Numbered from the stretch's first letter, positions 28,104 through 37,660 are shown. The stretch: DNA of 64,000 nucleotides from UBA11865 sp041570195 (GCA_041570195.1 JBFFWQ010000011.1:1-64000); one strand, 5' to 3'. The notes: generated from the sequence alone by a model not told the origin. Translations and numbers: made by a program.

Positions 28104-28961
28104 ATGCGAGTAGCCAGTCTAAAAGCCTGCCCAGTCTATTCTCGTCCCATTAGAGGGGCCTGCTTCACCTTGTTCGTCGTCACCTGGTTGGTTCTCACCG
28201 CTTGTGGGTCGCGTCCTTCGCCCGCCGAGGAGAATAGCGGCGAATTGATTGTCTTCGCCGCGGCTTCATTGACCGAGGCATTCGATCAGGCGGCCCGCCA
28301 ATTTGAACTGGACAACCCGGGCGTCGACGTTGTGCTCAACTTGGCCGGTTCGCAGCAATTGGCCCACCAACTCAGCCAGGGAGCGCCGGCCGATGTCTTT
28401 GCCAGCGCCAATGAAGAACAGGTCAAAGCAGCCATTGAGGCCGGTCGGGTCAAGTCGGGCAGCCAGCAGACTTTCACTAACAATCGCCTGGCGGTAATCA
28501 TTCCAGCAAACAATCCAGCCGGTTTACGCACCTTGTCCGATTTGGTCCGTCCAGGATTGCAATTTGTCCTGGCCGCGCCGGAGGTGCCCGCCGGCGGCTA
28601 CGCCGCGCTGTTTCTAGACCGCGCCGGCACTGATCCTGGCTACGGCCCGATCTTTCGGGATGGCGTCCTGGCCAACGTTGTGTCTTACGAAGAGAATGTC
28701 CGCGCCGTGCTCAGCAAAGTTAGGCTGGGCGAGGCTGATGTAGGCATCGTCTACTCCAGCGATGTGGCATCCGAGAACGTGGATGACATCTATCAATTGC
28801 CGGTCCCCGAGCACCTGAACATCGAAGCCGGCTACGTAATTGCTCCAGTGGCCGATAGCAAGCAACCCGCTCTTGCCCGCCAATTCATCGATTATCTGCT
28901 TGGCGAGAGTGGCCAGGAACTGCTTGAGTCGAACGGCTTCAGCCCAGCCCAGACCGAATGA
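28104..28961 (+). CDS. modA: Molybdate ABC transporter substrate-binding lipoprotein
   Basis: 285 aa. A signal peptide with a lipobox (LVLTAC, Cys about residue 34) anchors it outside the membrane. The ligand-binding fold starts with ELIVFAAASLTEAFDQAA, the ModA signature, and continues with GSQQLAHQL and GAPADVFASANE, which line the oxyanion pocket. Tungstate may also bind. The stop overlaps the modB start, so the two are translationally coupled. Confidence 0.92.
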   Translation: MRVASLKACPVYSRPIRGACFTLFVVTWLVLTACGSRPSPAEENSGELIVFAAASLTEAFDQAARQFELDNPGVDVVLNLAGSQQLAHQLSQGAPADVFASANEEQVKAAIEAGRVKSGSQQTFTNNRLAVIIPANNPAGLRTLSDLVRPGLQFVLAAPEVPAGGYAALFLDRAGTDPGYGPIFRDGVLANVVSYEENVRAVLSKVRLGEADVGIVYSSDVASENVDDIYQLPVPEHLNIEAGYVIAPVADSKQPALARQFIDYLLGESGQELLESNGFSPAQTE

Positions 28962-29809
28962 TGAGCGTCGATACCGGATCCGGACCGCCGGACGAGAAGC
29001 AAACCCGAAACGGCCGGAGCTTATGGCGCGATCCCTGGTGGTTGGCCAGCTTGCCCCTGGTGTTGTTTCTGGCTTTGCCGCTACTGGCCCTGATTCTCAG
29101 TATTTCGCCAGCCCAGCTGTTGGAGAATCTGGCCAAGCCCCAAGTGAGACAGGCGATCGTCATCAGTATGAAGACGACCTTGATCACTACCACAGTGACG
29201 ATCCTATTTGGAACGCCGTTGGCTTACGTCCTGGCCAGACGCCGATTTCGCTTTCGCCGCATCCTCGACACCTTGGTTGATATGCCCATCGTCTTACCGC
29301 CAGCCGTGGCTGGAGTTGCTCTGTTAATCGCTTTCGGCCGGCAGGGGCTTATTGGGTCCTGGCTATCTGAATTGGGCATCCAGATCGCCTTTACCCAGAC
29401 AGCCGTCATTATGGCCCAGACCTTCGTAGCTGCTCCCTTCTACGTCAAGGCGGCCAGCACAGGTTTTGCTTCTGTGGATACGGAGCTTGAGCAAGCGGCG
29501 GCAATCGATGGGGCCGGTAGCTGGCAGGCGTTTCGCCACATCACCGTGCCCCTGGCCTGGGCGGCCATGTTGAGCGGCGCCGTGATGACCTGGGCCAGAG
29601 CCTTGGGTGAGTTTGGGGCGACAATTCTGTTTGCCGGCAACTACCTTGGCCGAACTCAGACCATGCCGTTGGCGATCTACATTGGTTTTGAGCTGGACCT
29701 GAATGTGGCCCTGACTCTGGCCGCCATCATGGTGGTCATCTCATTCCTGGTGCTATTCCTGGTCAAGGGCATCCTGCACCGGGAACTCTATACTGTAAGT
29801 GGTTCTTAA
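28958..29809 (+). CDS. modB: Molybdate ABC transporter permease
   Basis: 283 aa with about six helices and the permease EAA loop (EQAAAIDGAGSWQAFRHITV) that docks the ATPase. The preceding TPLAYVLARRRF segment and the ARALGEFGATILFAG motif are typical of ModB/CysT-type permeases. It overlaps modA by 4 bases. No modC follows; a terminator comes 42 bases after the stop, so the ATPase must be encoded elsewhere. Confidence 0.93.
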   Translation: MMSVDTGSGPPDEKQTRNGRSLWRDPWWLASLPLVLFLALPLLALILSISPAQLLENLAKPQVRQAIVISMKTTLITTTVTILFGTPLAYVLARRRFRFRRILDTLVDMPIVLPPAVAGVALLIAFGRQGLIGSWLSELGIQIAFTQTAVIMAQTFVAAPFYVKAASTGFASVDTELEQAAAIDGAGSWQAFRHITVPLAWAAMLSGAVMTWARALGEFGATILFAGNYLGRTQTMPLAIYIGFELDLNVALTLAAIMVVISFLVLFLVKGILHRELYTVSGS

Positions 29810-29851
29810 GCCAGGCCCGATTATGTCAGAAACCCGCCCCAGAAAGAGTAC

Positions 29852-29871
29852 GGGCGCACCGTGGTGCGCCC
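29852..29871 (+). terminator. Intrinsic terminator after modAB
   Basis: A perfect 8-bp GC-rich stem (GGGCGCAC / GTGCGCCC) with a CGTG loop is followed by ATATTTTC. It lies between convergent modB and the secreted-protein gene, so it may serve both strands. Confidence 0.75.
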
Positions 29872-29908
29872 ATATTTTCAGCTATGTGCCGTCTGGATAG
29901 CCAGACGA

Positions 29909-30526
29909 CTACTCGTCTTGACTGTCGTCCTTATCCTTGTCGTTGTTCGCCCAAGGTGGTGGTCCATTGCCGCCCTTGTCCTGGTTCTTCACCCGATTTT
30001 TCGGACCGGCCCAGGGAGGAGGTCCTTCTTCCAACCCAAGTTTGTCACGAATCTCGTCCCAGCCCATGCCACCTTGGAATGCTTCCAGTGCCTCGTCGAA
30101 ACTCATTAAGCGTGCTTCTTCCATCGCCTGGGCCTTCTTGATTAGACCCCAACCCACGCCTGTTTGCTTAAGATCCAGGAGTGCCTGCGGGTCGCCGTCT
30201 TTGCCGGCGATGCGATAAGCCATTTTGAATTGCCCCCAGCCAATACCCTCGCCCTTTTTCTTCTCCAGTAGGTCTTGCCAATCGCCAATGCCTTCTAGGT
30301 CTTGCGACAGATACCAGGCTTTCATGATCTCACCCAGGCCATAGCCTTCAGCCCGCAGATCAAGCAGGTCCCGGCAGTCACGATCCATGACCTCGGCCAG
30401 CCGGGCGGCGGCCGGGTTGCAGGTTTGTTCCCGGTCCTGGGCCATACTGGCAGCTGGAATCGCCACGAGTATGCACAACAAAAGAGTGATTCCTATTACT
30501 TTGGGCTTACTTGTCGCCGACCTCAT
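29909..30526 (-). CDS. Secreted protein with GxGW-type repeats
   Basis: About 205 aa from ATG at 30526, which has AAGGAG 6 bases upstream. A signal peptide ends at about ASMAQ. The body repeats a G-x-G-[WL] helix-like unit four times (GYGLGEIMKAW, GIGWGQFKMAY, GVGWGLIKKAQ, GMGWDEIRDKL), each after a short D/L-rich segment. The tail carries two GPPPWA motifs in a charged, low-complexity region. I do not recognise a function. Two Cys after the signal peptide may form a disulfide. Confidence 0.75.
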   Translation of the reverse strand: MRSATSKPKVIGITLLLCILVAIPAASMAQDREQTCNPAAARLAEVMDRDCRDLLDLRAEGYGLGEIMKAWYLSQDLEGIGDWQDLLEKKKGEGIGWGQFKMAYRIAGKDGDPQALLDLKQTGVGWGLIKKAQAMEEARLMSFDEALEAFQGGMGWDEIRDKLGLEEGPPPWAGPKNRVKNQDKGGNGPPPWANNDKDKDDSQDE

Positions 30527-30747
30527 GTTCAACTCCTTCGAGTCGTCTATCTCCAGACCGACTGACCTTTATTGGCTTCATTAGGGAGAATCTTGAGCGA
30601 TTCGCGCTTAAGCAGGAACATTCCCACTTTGCCGCCTTGCGATCAGCGCCTGATTACTAAACGCCAAACGGCAGCCAAGGCGATCAGGCTGCCTGATTCT
30701 ACAGAGGAGAATCTGCTCAGCTTGATGCAGTTTTCGATCGAAGTTAC

Positions 30748-32013
30748 TTATTCAACTCCGGCAAAACGCTGCTTGTGCCGGCGCCAGCCTTCAACCACCC
30801 TTTCTTCTGGCCGGTCGGCATCCAGCCTCAAGCCCATTATCCCGCTCATCTCACGCAAGGCTTTCTGCCCCCATGATACATCGCCACCCTCTTCGGCAGA
30901 CAACAGAATATCGTCCGCCAACTGGATCATGATATCCAAAGCGGCCGGTGTGTCCAAATCGTCGTCCATGGCAGCTCGAAACGCTACCTGGGCCAGGGCT
31001 GGATCCATCGCCTGGCCCTCGCCGCTGGAGGCAGTGACTGCCCGCCGCAGATTCTCCGCGATTTCAGCTGACCTCTCAATATCGGCATCTTCATAGGTCC
31101 AGGGCTGGCGATAATGATGGGCGACCATACAGAGCCGGATGGCATCTGGATGAAAACCGGCTTGCAAGAGGTCACGAATCATTACCAGGTTGCCCAACGA
31201 TTTGCTCATCTTTTCACCCTGGTAGCGGACCATGGCGATGTGCATCCAGTAACGGCTGAAAGGTCCTTCGCCCGAACCGCACTCAGCCTGGGCGATTTCG
31301 CTCTCGTGATGTGGAAAAATCAAATCGGCGCCGCCGCCATGAATATCTATCGGTCGACCCAGTAATTTGGCCGACATTGTCGAACATTCAATGTGCCAGC
31401 CAGGTCGCCCTGAGCCCCAAGGACTTTCCCAGGCTGGCTCACCGTCAGCTTCTGCCTGCCATAATACAAAGTCAAGTGGATCGCGTTTGTTGGGATCGTC
31501 CGGTCTATTACCTCGTTCATTGGCTATTGGCAACATCTCATCATAGGGCAGACGGCTCAGCTTGCCGTATTCTGGATCGGAAGCCACGTGGAAATACACG
31601 CTGCCATTCGATTCGTAGGCCACGCCGGACGTTAGAAGATCCTGGACGGCGGTCAGGATGCCGTCGATGACGTCGGTTGCTCGCGGGAAATGATCGGGCG
31701 GCAAGATATTGAGCGCGTGGCTGTCGTCGATGAAGTGAGTCGTCCAGCGATTGCCCAATGCCAACCAATCGTCACCGACCTCGCGAGCCCTGCGCAAAAT
31801 ATCATCGTCGATATCGGTTACATTCTGTGCGTAGCGCACGTCGCGGCCCAAGAATTCCAGGTAGCGGATCAAGACGTCAAAAGACGCATAGGTGAAGCAG
31901 TGACCTAGATGGGTCGTGTCGTAGGGCGTTATCCCACACACATAAACTGTCACCGGATCGCCAGCCGGCTCAAACGCCTCCAGCTGGCGGGTCAGGACAT
32001 TATATAGCTGCAT
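30748..32013 (-). CDS. cysS: Cysteinyl-tRNA synthetase / MshC-family cysteine ligase, short form
   Basis: About 421 aa from ATG at 32013, which has GGAGG 4 bases upstream. The class I core is complete: HLGH at residues 35-38, KMSKS in GEKMSKSLGN, and zinc ligands at C26, the Cys of WHIECS, the His of FPHHES and a following Glu. The nucleotide motif reads VCGITPYDTTHLGH, closer to MshC (Cys:GlcN-Ins ligase) than to the common CysRS form. It is shorter than E. coli CysS and lacks most of the C-terminal anticodon part. It may be the only CysRS or a thiol-pathway ligase. Confidence 0.82.
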   Translation of the reverse strand: MQLYNVLTRQLEAFEPAGDPVTVYVCGITPYDTTHLGHCFTYASFDVLIRYLEFLGRDVRYAQNVTDIDDDILRRAREVGDDWLALGNRWTTHFIDDSHALNILPPDHFPRATDVIDGILTAVQDLLTSGVAYESNGSVYFHVASDPEYGKLSRLPYDEMLPIANERGNRPDDPNKRDPLDFVLWQAEADGEPAWESPWGSGRPGWHIECSTMSAKLLGRPIDIHGGGADLIFPHHESEIAQAECGSGEGPFSRYWMHIAMVRYQGEKMSKSLGNLVMIRDLLQAGFHPDAIRLCMVAHHYRQPWTYEDADIERSAEIAENLRRAVTASSGEGQAMDPALAQVAFRAAMDDDLDTPAALDIMIQLADDILLSAEEGGDVSWGQKALREMSGIMGLRLDADRPEERVVEGWRRHKQRFAGVE

Positions 32014-32332
32014 CAAACCTCCGTTAGTCACGGCCGTGTTCGCCAATCGAAACCATTCTTGTCGATACTGTGATCGCTTCGAGAATATCCAGCAGTTTCA
32101 CCAAACTGCAGAAAGCATGTCGGCCAAGATAGCCTTGATTATATGATCTGGTGGGGAAATTCGCAGCCGGAGGCCATTTTTGCCAACACTCCCCCCAGAA
32201 TGCACTGACTTGCCCTGTCGCTTTCAACGCCAAGTCAATGTTGAACCAAAGCAAAAGCCAGGTCCATCGTCATTCGTTGGGACCTGGCCGGACGGTTGTC
32301 GCTACCGGAGGTTGTCGGTACGGAATTGTCGA
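32014..32332. other. Gap between the histidine kinase gene and the CysS-like gene
   Basis: No convincing coding frame. It holds the terminator-like hairpin at 32257-32288. The rest should be the promoter and leader of the CysS-like gene; I looked for a T-box core on the minus strand and did not find one. Confidence 0.5.
32257..32288 (-). terminator. Terminator-like hairpin downstream of the histidine kinase gene
   Basis: On the minus strand GCCAGGTCC and GGACCTGGC form a 9-bp perfect stem with a 14-base loop, followed by TTTTGCTTT. It begins 44 bases after the kinase stop. Confidence 0.65.
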
Positions 32333-33958
32333 CTACCGGATGATTCGATCTTTATCCCTGAGCCAGGTTGCCAGGGGCAACGTAAACCAGAAGAGACTCC
32401 CTTCGCCGGGTTTGCTCTCGACGCCCACATCTCCCCCAAGCTTCTTCGCAATACGCTGGACAATTGACAAACCAAGGCCATGCCCCTGGGTGTTCGCCTG
32501 CTGCAACTTTGTGAATGGGATAAATAGCCGCTGCTGATCGACCGGGACAATGCCCTCACCGTAATCGCGGATCCAGAACCGAGCCATGGTCTCATCGTGG
32601 ATTTCGCCGCCCAAGGTCACAGTGGGGGACGGTCCTCCATATTTGATAGCGTTGCTCAGATAATTGACCCAGATCTCTTCAACCCAGGGCTGGTGACCCA
32701 TGGCCCGCGGCCATGACTCGGGTAATTGAACTTCGGCCTGATGTTCCTTGACGAGATTGTCAAGTCGATTGCAGGTCTCTGAGATCACAAAGGCCATATC
32801 AAGCGCTTCGAGCGGAATTTGTTCTACCGTACGCACCTCGGCCAAAAGCAGGAGTTCGTTGATAATGATCTCCATGCGCCGACCGTTCTCGATGATGACC
32901 CGAATAGCCTGATCCAGGATTTCATCATCACTTGGCACATAATCGTGGGCCAGGACTTCGGCAAAACCCAAGAGAATGGACAGCGGGTTTTTTAGATCGT
33001 GGGCGACGGTGTGATTGAAGGCATCCAACTCTTCGATCTGGGCTCGTAGCTCGGCCACCGCGCCATGGAGATCGCCATCTACACCCGTATCCAGAACCGG
33101 CGTCAGAACGGCCGTTTCAGCCACAGCCGTCTCCTTCTCGCCGGGCTCCAGGCTCTCTGCCGTCGTCTTTTCCACGGCTTCCAGTTGTCGCGTATTTTGT
33201 GTTGTCATCGATTCCATCTCGCCCAGTCGAACCCGGGAAAAGAGGTGGGCATTCTGTATTGCAATCGCGATCTGTCCTGCTACTGTCTCCAATAGTTGCT
33301 GATCCAGCGGAGTAAAAGCGTCAACCAGTTTGCTTTCCACACCAATCGTGCCAATAACGACTCCTTCAACACGTATGGGAACAAAGAGCACCGATCGAAT
33401 CTCGTTCCGCACACTTTCGAAGCGTGCTTCGCGGTGCACATCGCCGTAGAGCAGTGGTCGCCCGTGATGAGCGACCCACCCAGCGGCGCCAACACCCATT
33501 CGCATATCATGTGTCTCGACATACTCTTCATAGGCTCGGCTGAAATCCTTGCCAAAAGCCGTCTCGCTTAAGGCAAAGGGTTTGAGCTGGCGGGCCGACC
33601 GGTCAATCAGCAAGATAACCGTGTTGTCGTAACCTAGTGTGTTTTCCAGGATCTGAATAACTTCCTGAGCCAAGGCGCCAGGTGATCGCCGGCGCTGCAA
33701 CTGAAGACCTACCTGGTGGACAACGTCCAGTCCCCGCAGTACGGCCTGACTGCCAAGTCCCAGGCCAAAATCGCCAACGGCAAACTGACCGTCGACTCGC
33801 TTGTCGGCTTCGTATAATTGATCACCTTGGAGTTCGGCAAATGCCACCCGTTTCTCCTTATTGTTGACTCGCCCACCCGAACGCGCCATATTGATTGGCC
33901 AGCCTTCTTCAGTGGCTGCATCCGAAAGAGGTGGCAGTCGGTCAGTGGTAAGACCCAT
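32333..33958 (-). CDS. GAF-domain sensor histidine kinase
   Basis: 541 aa, no membrane segment. A GAF domain spans about residues 90-240. A low-complexity linker (about 255-300) leads to the HisKA phospho-acceptor H320 in FNHTVAHDLKNPLS. The ATPase domain has the N box around N436, G1 at D465-x-G467 and G2 GHGLGLSIV at 492-500. It probably senses a soluble ligand or redox signal. No response regulator lies beside it, so its partner is elsewhere. Confidence 0.9.
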   Translation of the reverse strand: MGLTTDRLPPLSDAATEEGWPINMARSGGRVNNKEKRVAFAELQGDQLYEADKRVDGQFAVGDFGLGLGSQAVLRGLDVVHQVGLQLQRRRSPGALAQEVIQILENTLGYDNTVILLIDRSARQLKPFALSETAFGKDFSRAYEEYVETHDMRMGVGAAGWVAHHGRPLLYGDVHREARFESVRNEIRSVLFVPIRVEGVVIGTIGVESKLVDAFTPLDQQLLETVAGQIAIAIQNAHLFSRVRLGEMESMTTQNTRQLEAVEKTTAESLEPGEKETAVAETAVLTPVLDTGVDGDLHGAVAELRAQIEELDAFNHTVAHDLKNPLSILLGFAEVLAHDYVPSDDEILDQAIRVIIENGRRMEIIINELLLLAEVRTVEQIPLEALDMAFVISETCNRLDNLVKEHQAEVQLPESWPRAMGHQPWVEEIWVNYLSNAIKYGGPSPTVTLGGEIHDETMARFWIRDYGEGIVPVDQQRLFIPFTKLQQANTQGHGLGLSIVQRIAKKLGGDVGVESKPGEGSLFWFTLPLATWLRDKDRIIR

Positions 33959-34209
33959 ACCCTACTATACTCCAAATGCGCGCAAACCGGTTTGAATTTT
34001 GGTAGTACATTTGTATGGTTCCACGCGATGAATTCGCAAGTTGCCTTAACAGAGTGCCAACTCACATGAAAAATACGACCGACCACAAAGCATGGCTTTG
34101 ACCACAGGTACAACCAGGCCATCTTCGGCTTACCGAGCACTCATTTTGGCTGTCGCTCCCACCTCAAATTGATGCGACGACCAACTTCCCCCAGGTCGGT
34201 TATCGCTAA

Positions 34210-36057
34210 TTACGGTGCGGTTATGGCGCAACGGAAACCCAGGTGCGCCCGGCGCACCGTAGGGTCATAGGAGCCTCGGCCGCTGACCCGAACCTGATCC
34301 TCGCTCGACAGCCAGGAACCACCGCGCAATGATTTAAACTCCCCATCCAAAGGCCCTAATGGATTTGTGTCTGCCGCGCTTTCATAGGCGCGCGGATCGT
34401 ACCAGTCACTGACCCATTCCATGACGTTGCCAGACATGTCATACAGGCCCAGTGGCGAGCGTCCGTTTGGATAGCTGCCCACCGGCGCCGTATCAACGTG
34501 CCCGTCGTCAAACGTCGTATCGCGATCGTCTGCAGGGCAGTTGACATCGCAAAAGTTGACCAGGGTGCCGTCGAAGATGTCACCCCACGGGTAAGTGTGC
34601 TTAATGCCCATTACCGGGTCAAATCCGGCCGCCCTCTCCCACTCAGCCTCTGATGGCAGCCTGGCGCCCCGCCAACTGCAAAAATCGCGGGCATCATTCC
34701 AATTCACGAAAATAACCGGATAGTCGTCATAGGCCACATCGCCGTAGTAAGACGGATGATAGGTTGCGCCCGTGCGGCCCGGCGACTGGCATTCGCCGGC
34801 TTCTACGCACTGGGCATATTGGCCATTGGTGACCTCCGTCTCGTCAAGATAATAGGCATCTACGCGGATGATCTGGGAGGGCGCTTCGTCAGGCTCCGTT
34901 TCGTCGCTGCCCATGCGAAACGAACCACTTGGCACGTATACCATTTTGGCGCCGGTTTGCTCGTCGATAAGAGGAGCGGGTGTGGGAATTGGCGTGGCGC
35001 TCGGGGCCGGCGTCGGGGTCACGGTTGTAATGGCCGTCAGTGCGGCGACAATTTGAGACCGCAAAGTGGCCGTCGCCGCCACCTGTTGCTCCTGCACGGC
35101 CGGCGTTCTGCCGGCCAGGCTCAGACCGATTACCACGCCACCGACGATAAGCAGTATGGCGACTAGGGCAAAGATAGTCCGTTGCTCAATTTGCTTTCGC
35201 CGTGACCGTTGGCGCACGGGCGTTTGAGCTTGGGCGTAGGCCCGTGCAGTACGCCGCGGCTCGCTTATTGCCAGGGCCGGCCGGCCAACGGGCCTCTCTA
35301 ACGCCTTGGCAAAATCGCCGGCCGTTTCAAAACGCACTTCGGGCCGCAGATCCATTGCCCGGCTAGCAGCTACCGAAAGATAGGGTTCGACATCTGGATT
35401 TACTTCGCGAGCCGGAACCAGTGTTTCCAGGCCGCTCTCTCGCCGCAAGGCATCAGGCGGCGCTTTGTTTGTCAACAGGCTATACAGCGTAGCGCCTAAT
35501 CCATAGATGTCGCTTGCCGTGGTCACCACACCCGACATCTGTTGCTCTGGCGCCGTGTAGCCACCACTACCGGCGCTAAGACCCAGTCCAGGCAAGCCGG
35601 TATCGACGAGGAATAGCTCGCCATCCGGCCTGAGTCGCAAATTGACCGGCTTGATGTTCAAATGAAGCTGTTTCTTTTGGTGCAAATGGGTCAGCGGCCT
35701 GCAGGCGGCTTGCAGCCAGGCAATGATCAAATCGGACGGCAAGGGACCATATTGTTTCATTAGGTCCTGCAAGTCAACGCCACTTATGAAATCACTGACC
35801 AGGTATTGGCCCGTATCATCCAGGCAAAAGTGATCCCGCACAGTCGGCAACTGGTCATGCTTTATATTGCTCAAACGGACGGCCTCCGCGCGGAAGAGCT
35901 TTTGGGTCTCAGCCGACGGATCCAGATATTCCTTGATCGCCACATCTTGCCGGTCATTCAAGTCCCAGGCGCGATAAACGGCGCCGTTGGCACTTTCGGC
36001 CAGCAGGTTGACCACGCGATAACGCTTGTTCAGAATCTCGCCGGGTAGAAGGGGCAT
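34210..36057 (-). CDS. Membrane pseudokinase fused to a formylglycine-enzyme-like domain
   Basis: About 615 aa. An STK-type kinase domain spans about residues 10-270. It keeps the VAIK lysine and an APEQ motif. The catalytic loop reads HLNIKPVN, so the catalytic Asp is Asn, and DFG reads DTG. A membrane helix (about 293-313) and a Thr/Pro-rich linker follow. Then comes a SUMF1/FGE-like domain from GAKMVYVPSGSFRMGS to LRGGSWLSS; the two catalytic Cys of true FGE are not seen there, so it is probably structural or a binder. ATG at 36057 or TTG at 36063 could start it. Confidence 0.82.
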   Translation of the reverse strand: MPLLPGEILNKRYRVVNLLAESANGAVYRAWDLNDRQDVAIKEYLDPSAETQKLFRAEAVRLSNIKHDQLPTVRDHFCLDDTGQYLVSDFISGVDLQDLMKQYGPLPSDLIIAWLQAACRPLTHLHQKKQLHLNIKPVNLRLRPDGELFLVDTGLPGLGLSAGSGGYTAPEQQMSGVVTTASDIYGLGATLYSLLTNKAPPDALRRESGLETLVPAREVNPDVEPYLSVAASRAMDLRPEVRFETAGDFAKALERPVGRPALAISEPRRTARAYAQAQTPVRQRSRRKQIEQRTIFALVAILLIVGGVVIGLSLAGRTPAVQEQQVAATATLRSQIVAALTAITTVTPTPAPSATPIPTPAPLIDEQTGAKMVYVPSGSFRMGSDETEPDEAPSQIIRVDAYYLDETEVTNGQYAQCVEAGECQSPGRTGATYHPSYYGDVAYDDYPVIFVNWNDARDFCSWRGARLPSEAEWERAAGFDPVMGIKHTYPWGDIFDGTLVNFCDVNCPADDRDTTFDDGHVDTAPVGSYPNGRSPLGLYDMSGNVMEWVSDWYDPRAYESAADTNPLGPLDGEFKSLRGGSWLSSEDQVRVSGRGSYDPTVRRAHLGFRCAITAP

Positions 36058-36059
36058 TG

Positions 36060-36656
36060 TCAACCGGCCTCTTCAAATCGCGCCAGTCGCTCCGAAGCAG
36101 GTCCGGAGTCGCCAGCAACCGGCCGTTGTAGCAGATCGGCTTCGTGATAAGGTATCCTTGCTGCACCGGCAAATCGCTGCAGCATCACGTAGTCGCTGGC
36201 GACAATGGCCTGTTTCAGATGTAAATCGTCGATCTGGCGGCTAGTAAACCAGGCCACCGCACCTTCCTGCTGCTCGCGGGCCTCTCCGTCCTGGACATCA
36301 ACCTGGCACACGAACAGCAAGAAATGGGCCGCGCCGGATCCTTCACTTTCGGCTGGCCCCAACCTCTCGCTCACAATCCCGTGCAGGGCCACGAATTCCG
36401 CATCGAGTCCGGTCTCCTGGCTGACTTCGCGAACAGCGGCGGTAACCAGTGTCTCGCCGAATTCCCATTTGCCGCCTACCAGAGCCCAGCGTCCCTGGTA
36501 AGGCGCGCCGGCGCGCCGGATGAGCAAGTAACTGGCTTCAGATTGCTCGACCATTCCGATCTTTGGCCGGCGAATGATGGCAATAGCAATTGGCGCTGGC
36601 ATCGTTTGCTGACGCCAGCGGCCTTCTATTGGTGTGTCTTGCAGAGCTTCGAACAT
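36060..36656 (-). CDS. Nudix hydrolase
   Basis: About 198 aa from ATG at 36656; longer TTG starts up to 36692 exist and no strong ribosome site decides. The Nudix box reads GKWEFGETLVTAAVREVSQETGL. It fits G-x5-E-x7-R-E-U-x-E-E-x-G-U except that the first Glu of the EE pair is Gln; the other catalytic Glu are kept. It overlaps or abuts the pseudokinase start, so they are likely co-transcribed. The C-terminal 60 residues are variable. The nucleotide substrate cannot be told. Confidence 0.82.
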   Translation of the reverse strand: MFEALQDTPIEGRWRQQTMPAPIAIAIIRRPKIGMVEQSEASYLLIRRAGAPYQGRWALVGGKWEFGETLVTAAVREVSQETGLDAEFVALHGIVSERLGPAESEGSGAAHFLLFVCQVDVQDGEAREQQEGAVAWFTSRQIDDLHLKQAIVASDYVMLQRFAGAARIPYHEADLLQRPVAGDSGPASERLARFEEAG

Positions 36657-36769
36657 AGGCAAGTTGATCGCGTTCTCCCGAGTGCTCGGCAACCAGTGTA
36701 TCGTGGATCAACAGCCGGCACCACCCGGTTCATTGGTCCCTAATCAGCTACAATAGGCTAGAAAAAAAC

Positions 36770-37660
36770 ATGAATTCGCAAAATGAAAGATCATTGACGA
36801 ACGCCTTGTGGCGCCTTTATCGACGGCCCGAACGCCCAATCCCCTGGGCCTTTGGCGGCAATTTGCCGTGGAACGATCCGGCCTTCTCTGAACGGATGTT
36901 ACGCGAGCACCTGGATGAATCCCATGGAGCCGCCTCGCGTCAGGAGCCTGAACGCAGGCTGGTAGTTGAGTGGCTCTGGTCGAGGCTAGCCCTTACTCCA
37001 GGCGCTCGGGTGCTAGATGTGACTTGCGGCCCAGGTCTGTATGCCGTTGCATTGGCCGAACGAGGCTGCCAGATGACAGGGGTCGACTTCGGTCCGGCAT
37101 CAATAGCCTATGCCAGGCTATTGGCCGAAGAGAGGAATGTGACCGAGCACTGTGACTTCGTCGAAGTAGATGTGCGCCAAATGGCCTTCGACGACGGTCA
37201 ATTCGATGACGCCCTGTTCTTATACGGTCAATTGTCCGTCTTCACGGTGGACGAGGCGGGCGCCTTGCTGACCAAGATCGCCGGCAATTTGCGGCCGGGC
37301 GGGCGACTTGTCGTTGAGTTATTAACGCCAGACCGCCTGGACAAGAAGGACGGTTCCTGGTGGTTCACTGACGACAAGGGATTGTGGGGCGATGCGCCCT
37401 TCCTGCACCTGGGCGAGCGTTTCTGGTTAGAAGAAGAGCAGATCATCGTCGAGCGATTCTACACCCTGGATCTGGAAAGCGGGGCCATGGACGAGGTCAT
37501 CCTGTGCGATCAGAGTTATTCAGCATCAGAAATGGTCGAGTTGATGAGGAGTGCGGGATTTTCGACTGTGGAGGTACTGCCAGCTTGGGACGGGCTAGAG
37601 CTTTACGACGCGCCAGAGTGGACGATTTATGTGGCTCACAAAGCCCCGGCCGGCAATTAA
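36770..37660 (+). CDS. SAM-dependent class I methyltransferase
   Basis: 296 aa. SAM-binding motif I reads VLDVTCGPGLYAVALAERG (about residues 82-100), the acidic end of strand beta 2 follows in GVDFGP, and post-motifs VEVDVRQM and LRPGGRLVVEL are in place. The N-terminal 60 residues and C-terminal WTIYVAHK region suit a small-molecule methylase. It is divergent from the Nudix gene. The substrate is unknown. Confidence 0.85.
   Translation: MNSQNERSLTNALWRLYRRPERPIPWAFGGNLPWNDPAFSERMLREHLDESHGAASRQEPERRLVVEWLWSRLALTPGARVLDVTCGPGLYAVALAERGCQMTGVDFGPASIAYARLLAEERNVTEHCDFVEVDVRQMAFDDGQFDDALFLYGQLSVFTVDEAGALLTKIAGNLRPGGRLVVELLTPDRLDKKDGSWWFTDDKGLWGDAPFLHLGERFWLEEEQIIVERFYTLDLESGAMDEVILCDQSYSASEMVELMRSAGFSTVEVLPAWDGLELYDAPEWTIYVAHKAPAGN

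Noticed and set aside
32014..32332. T-box riboswitch before the CysS-like gene
   Set aside because: No conserved T-box core or antiterminator is seen; the hairpin there suits the upstream kinase gene end.
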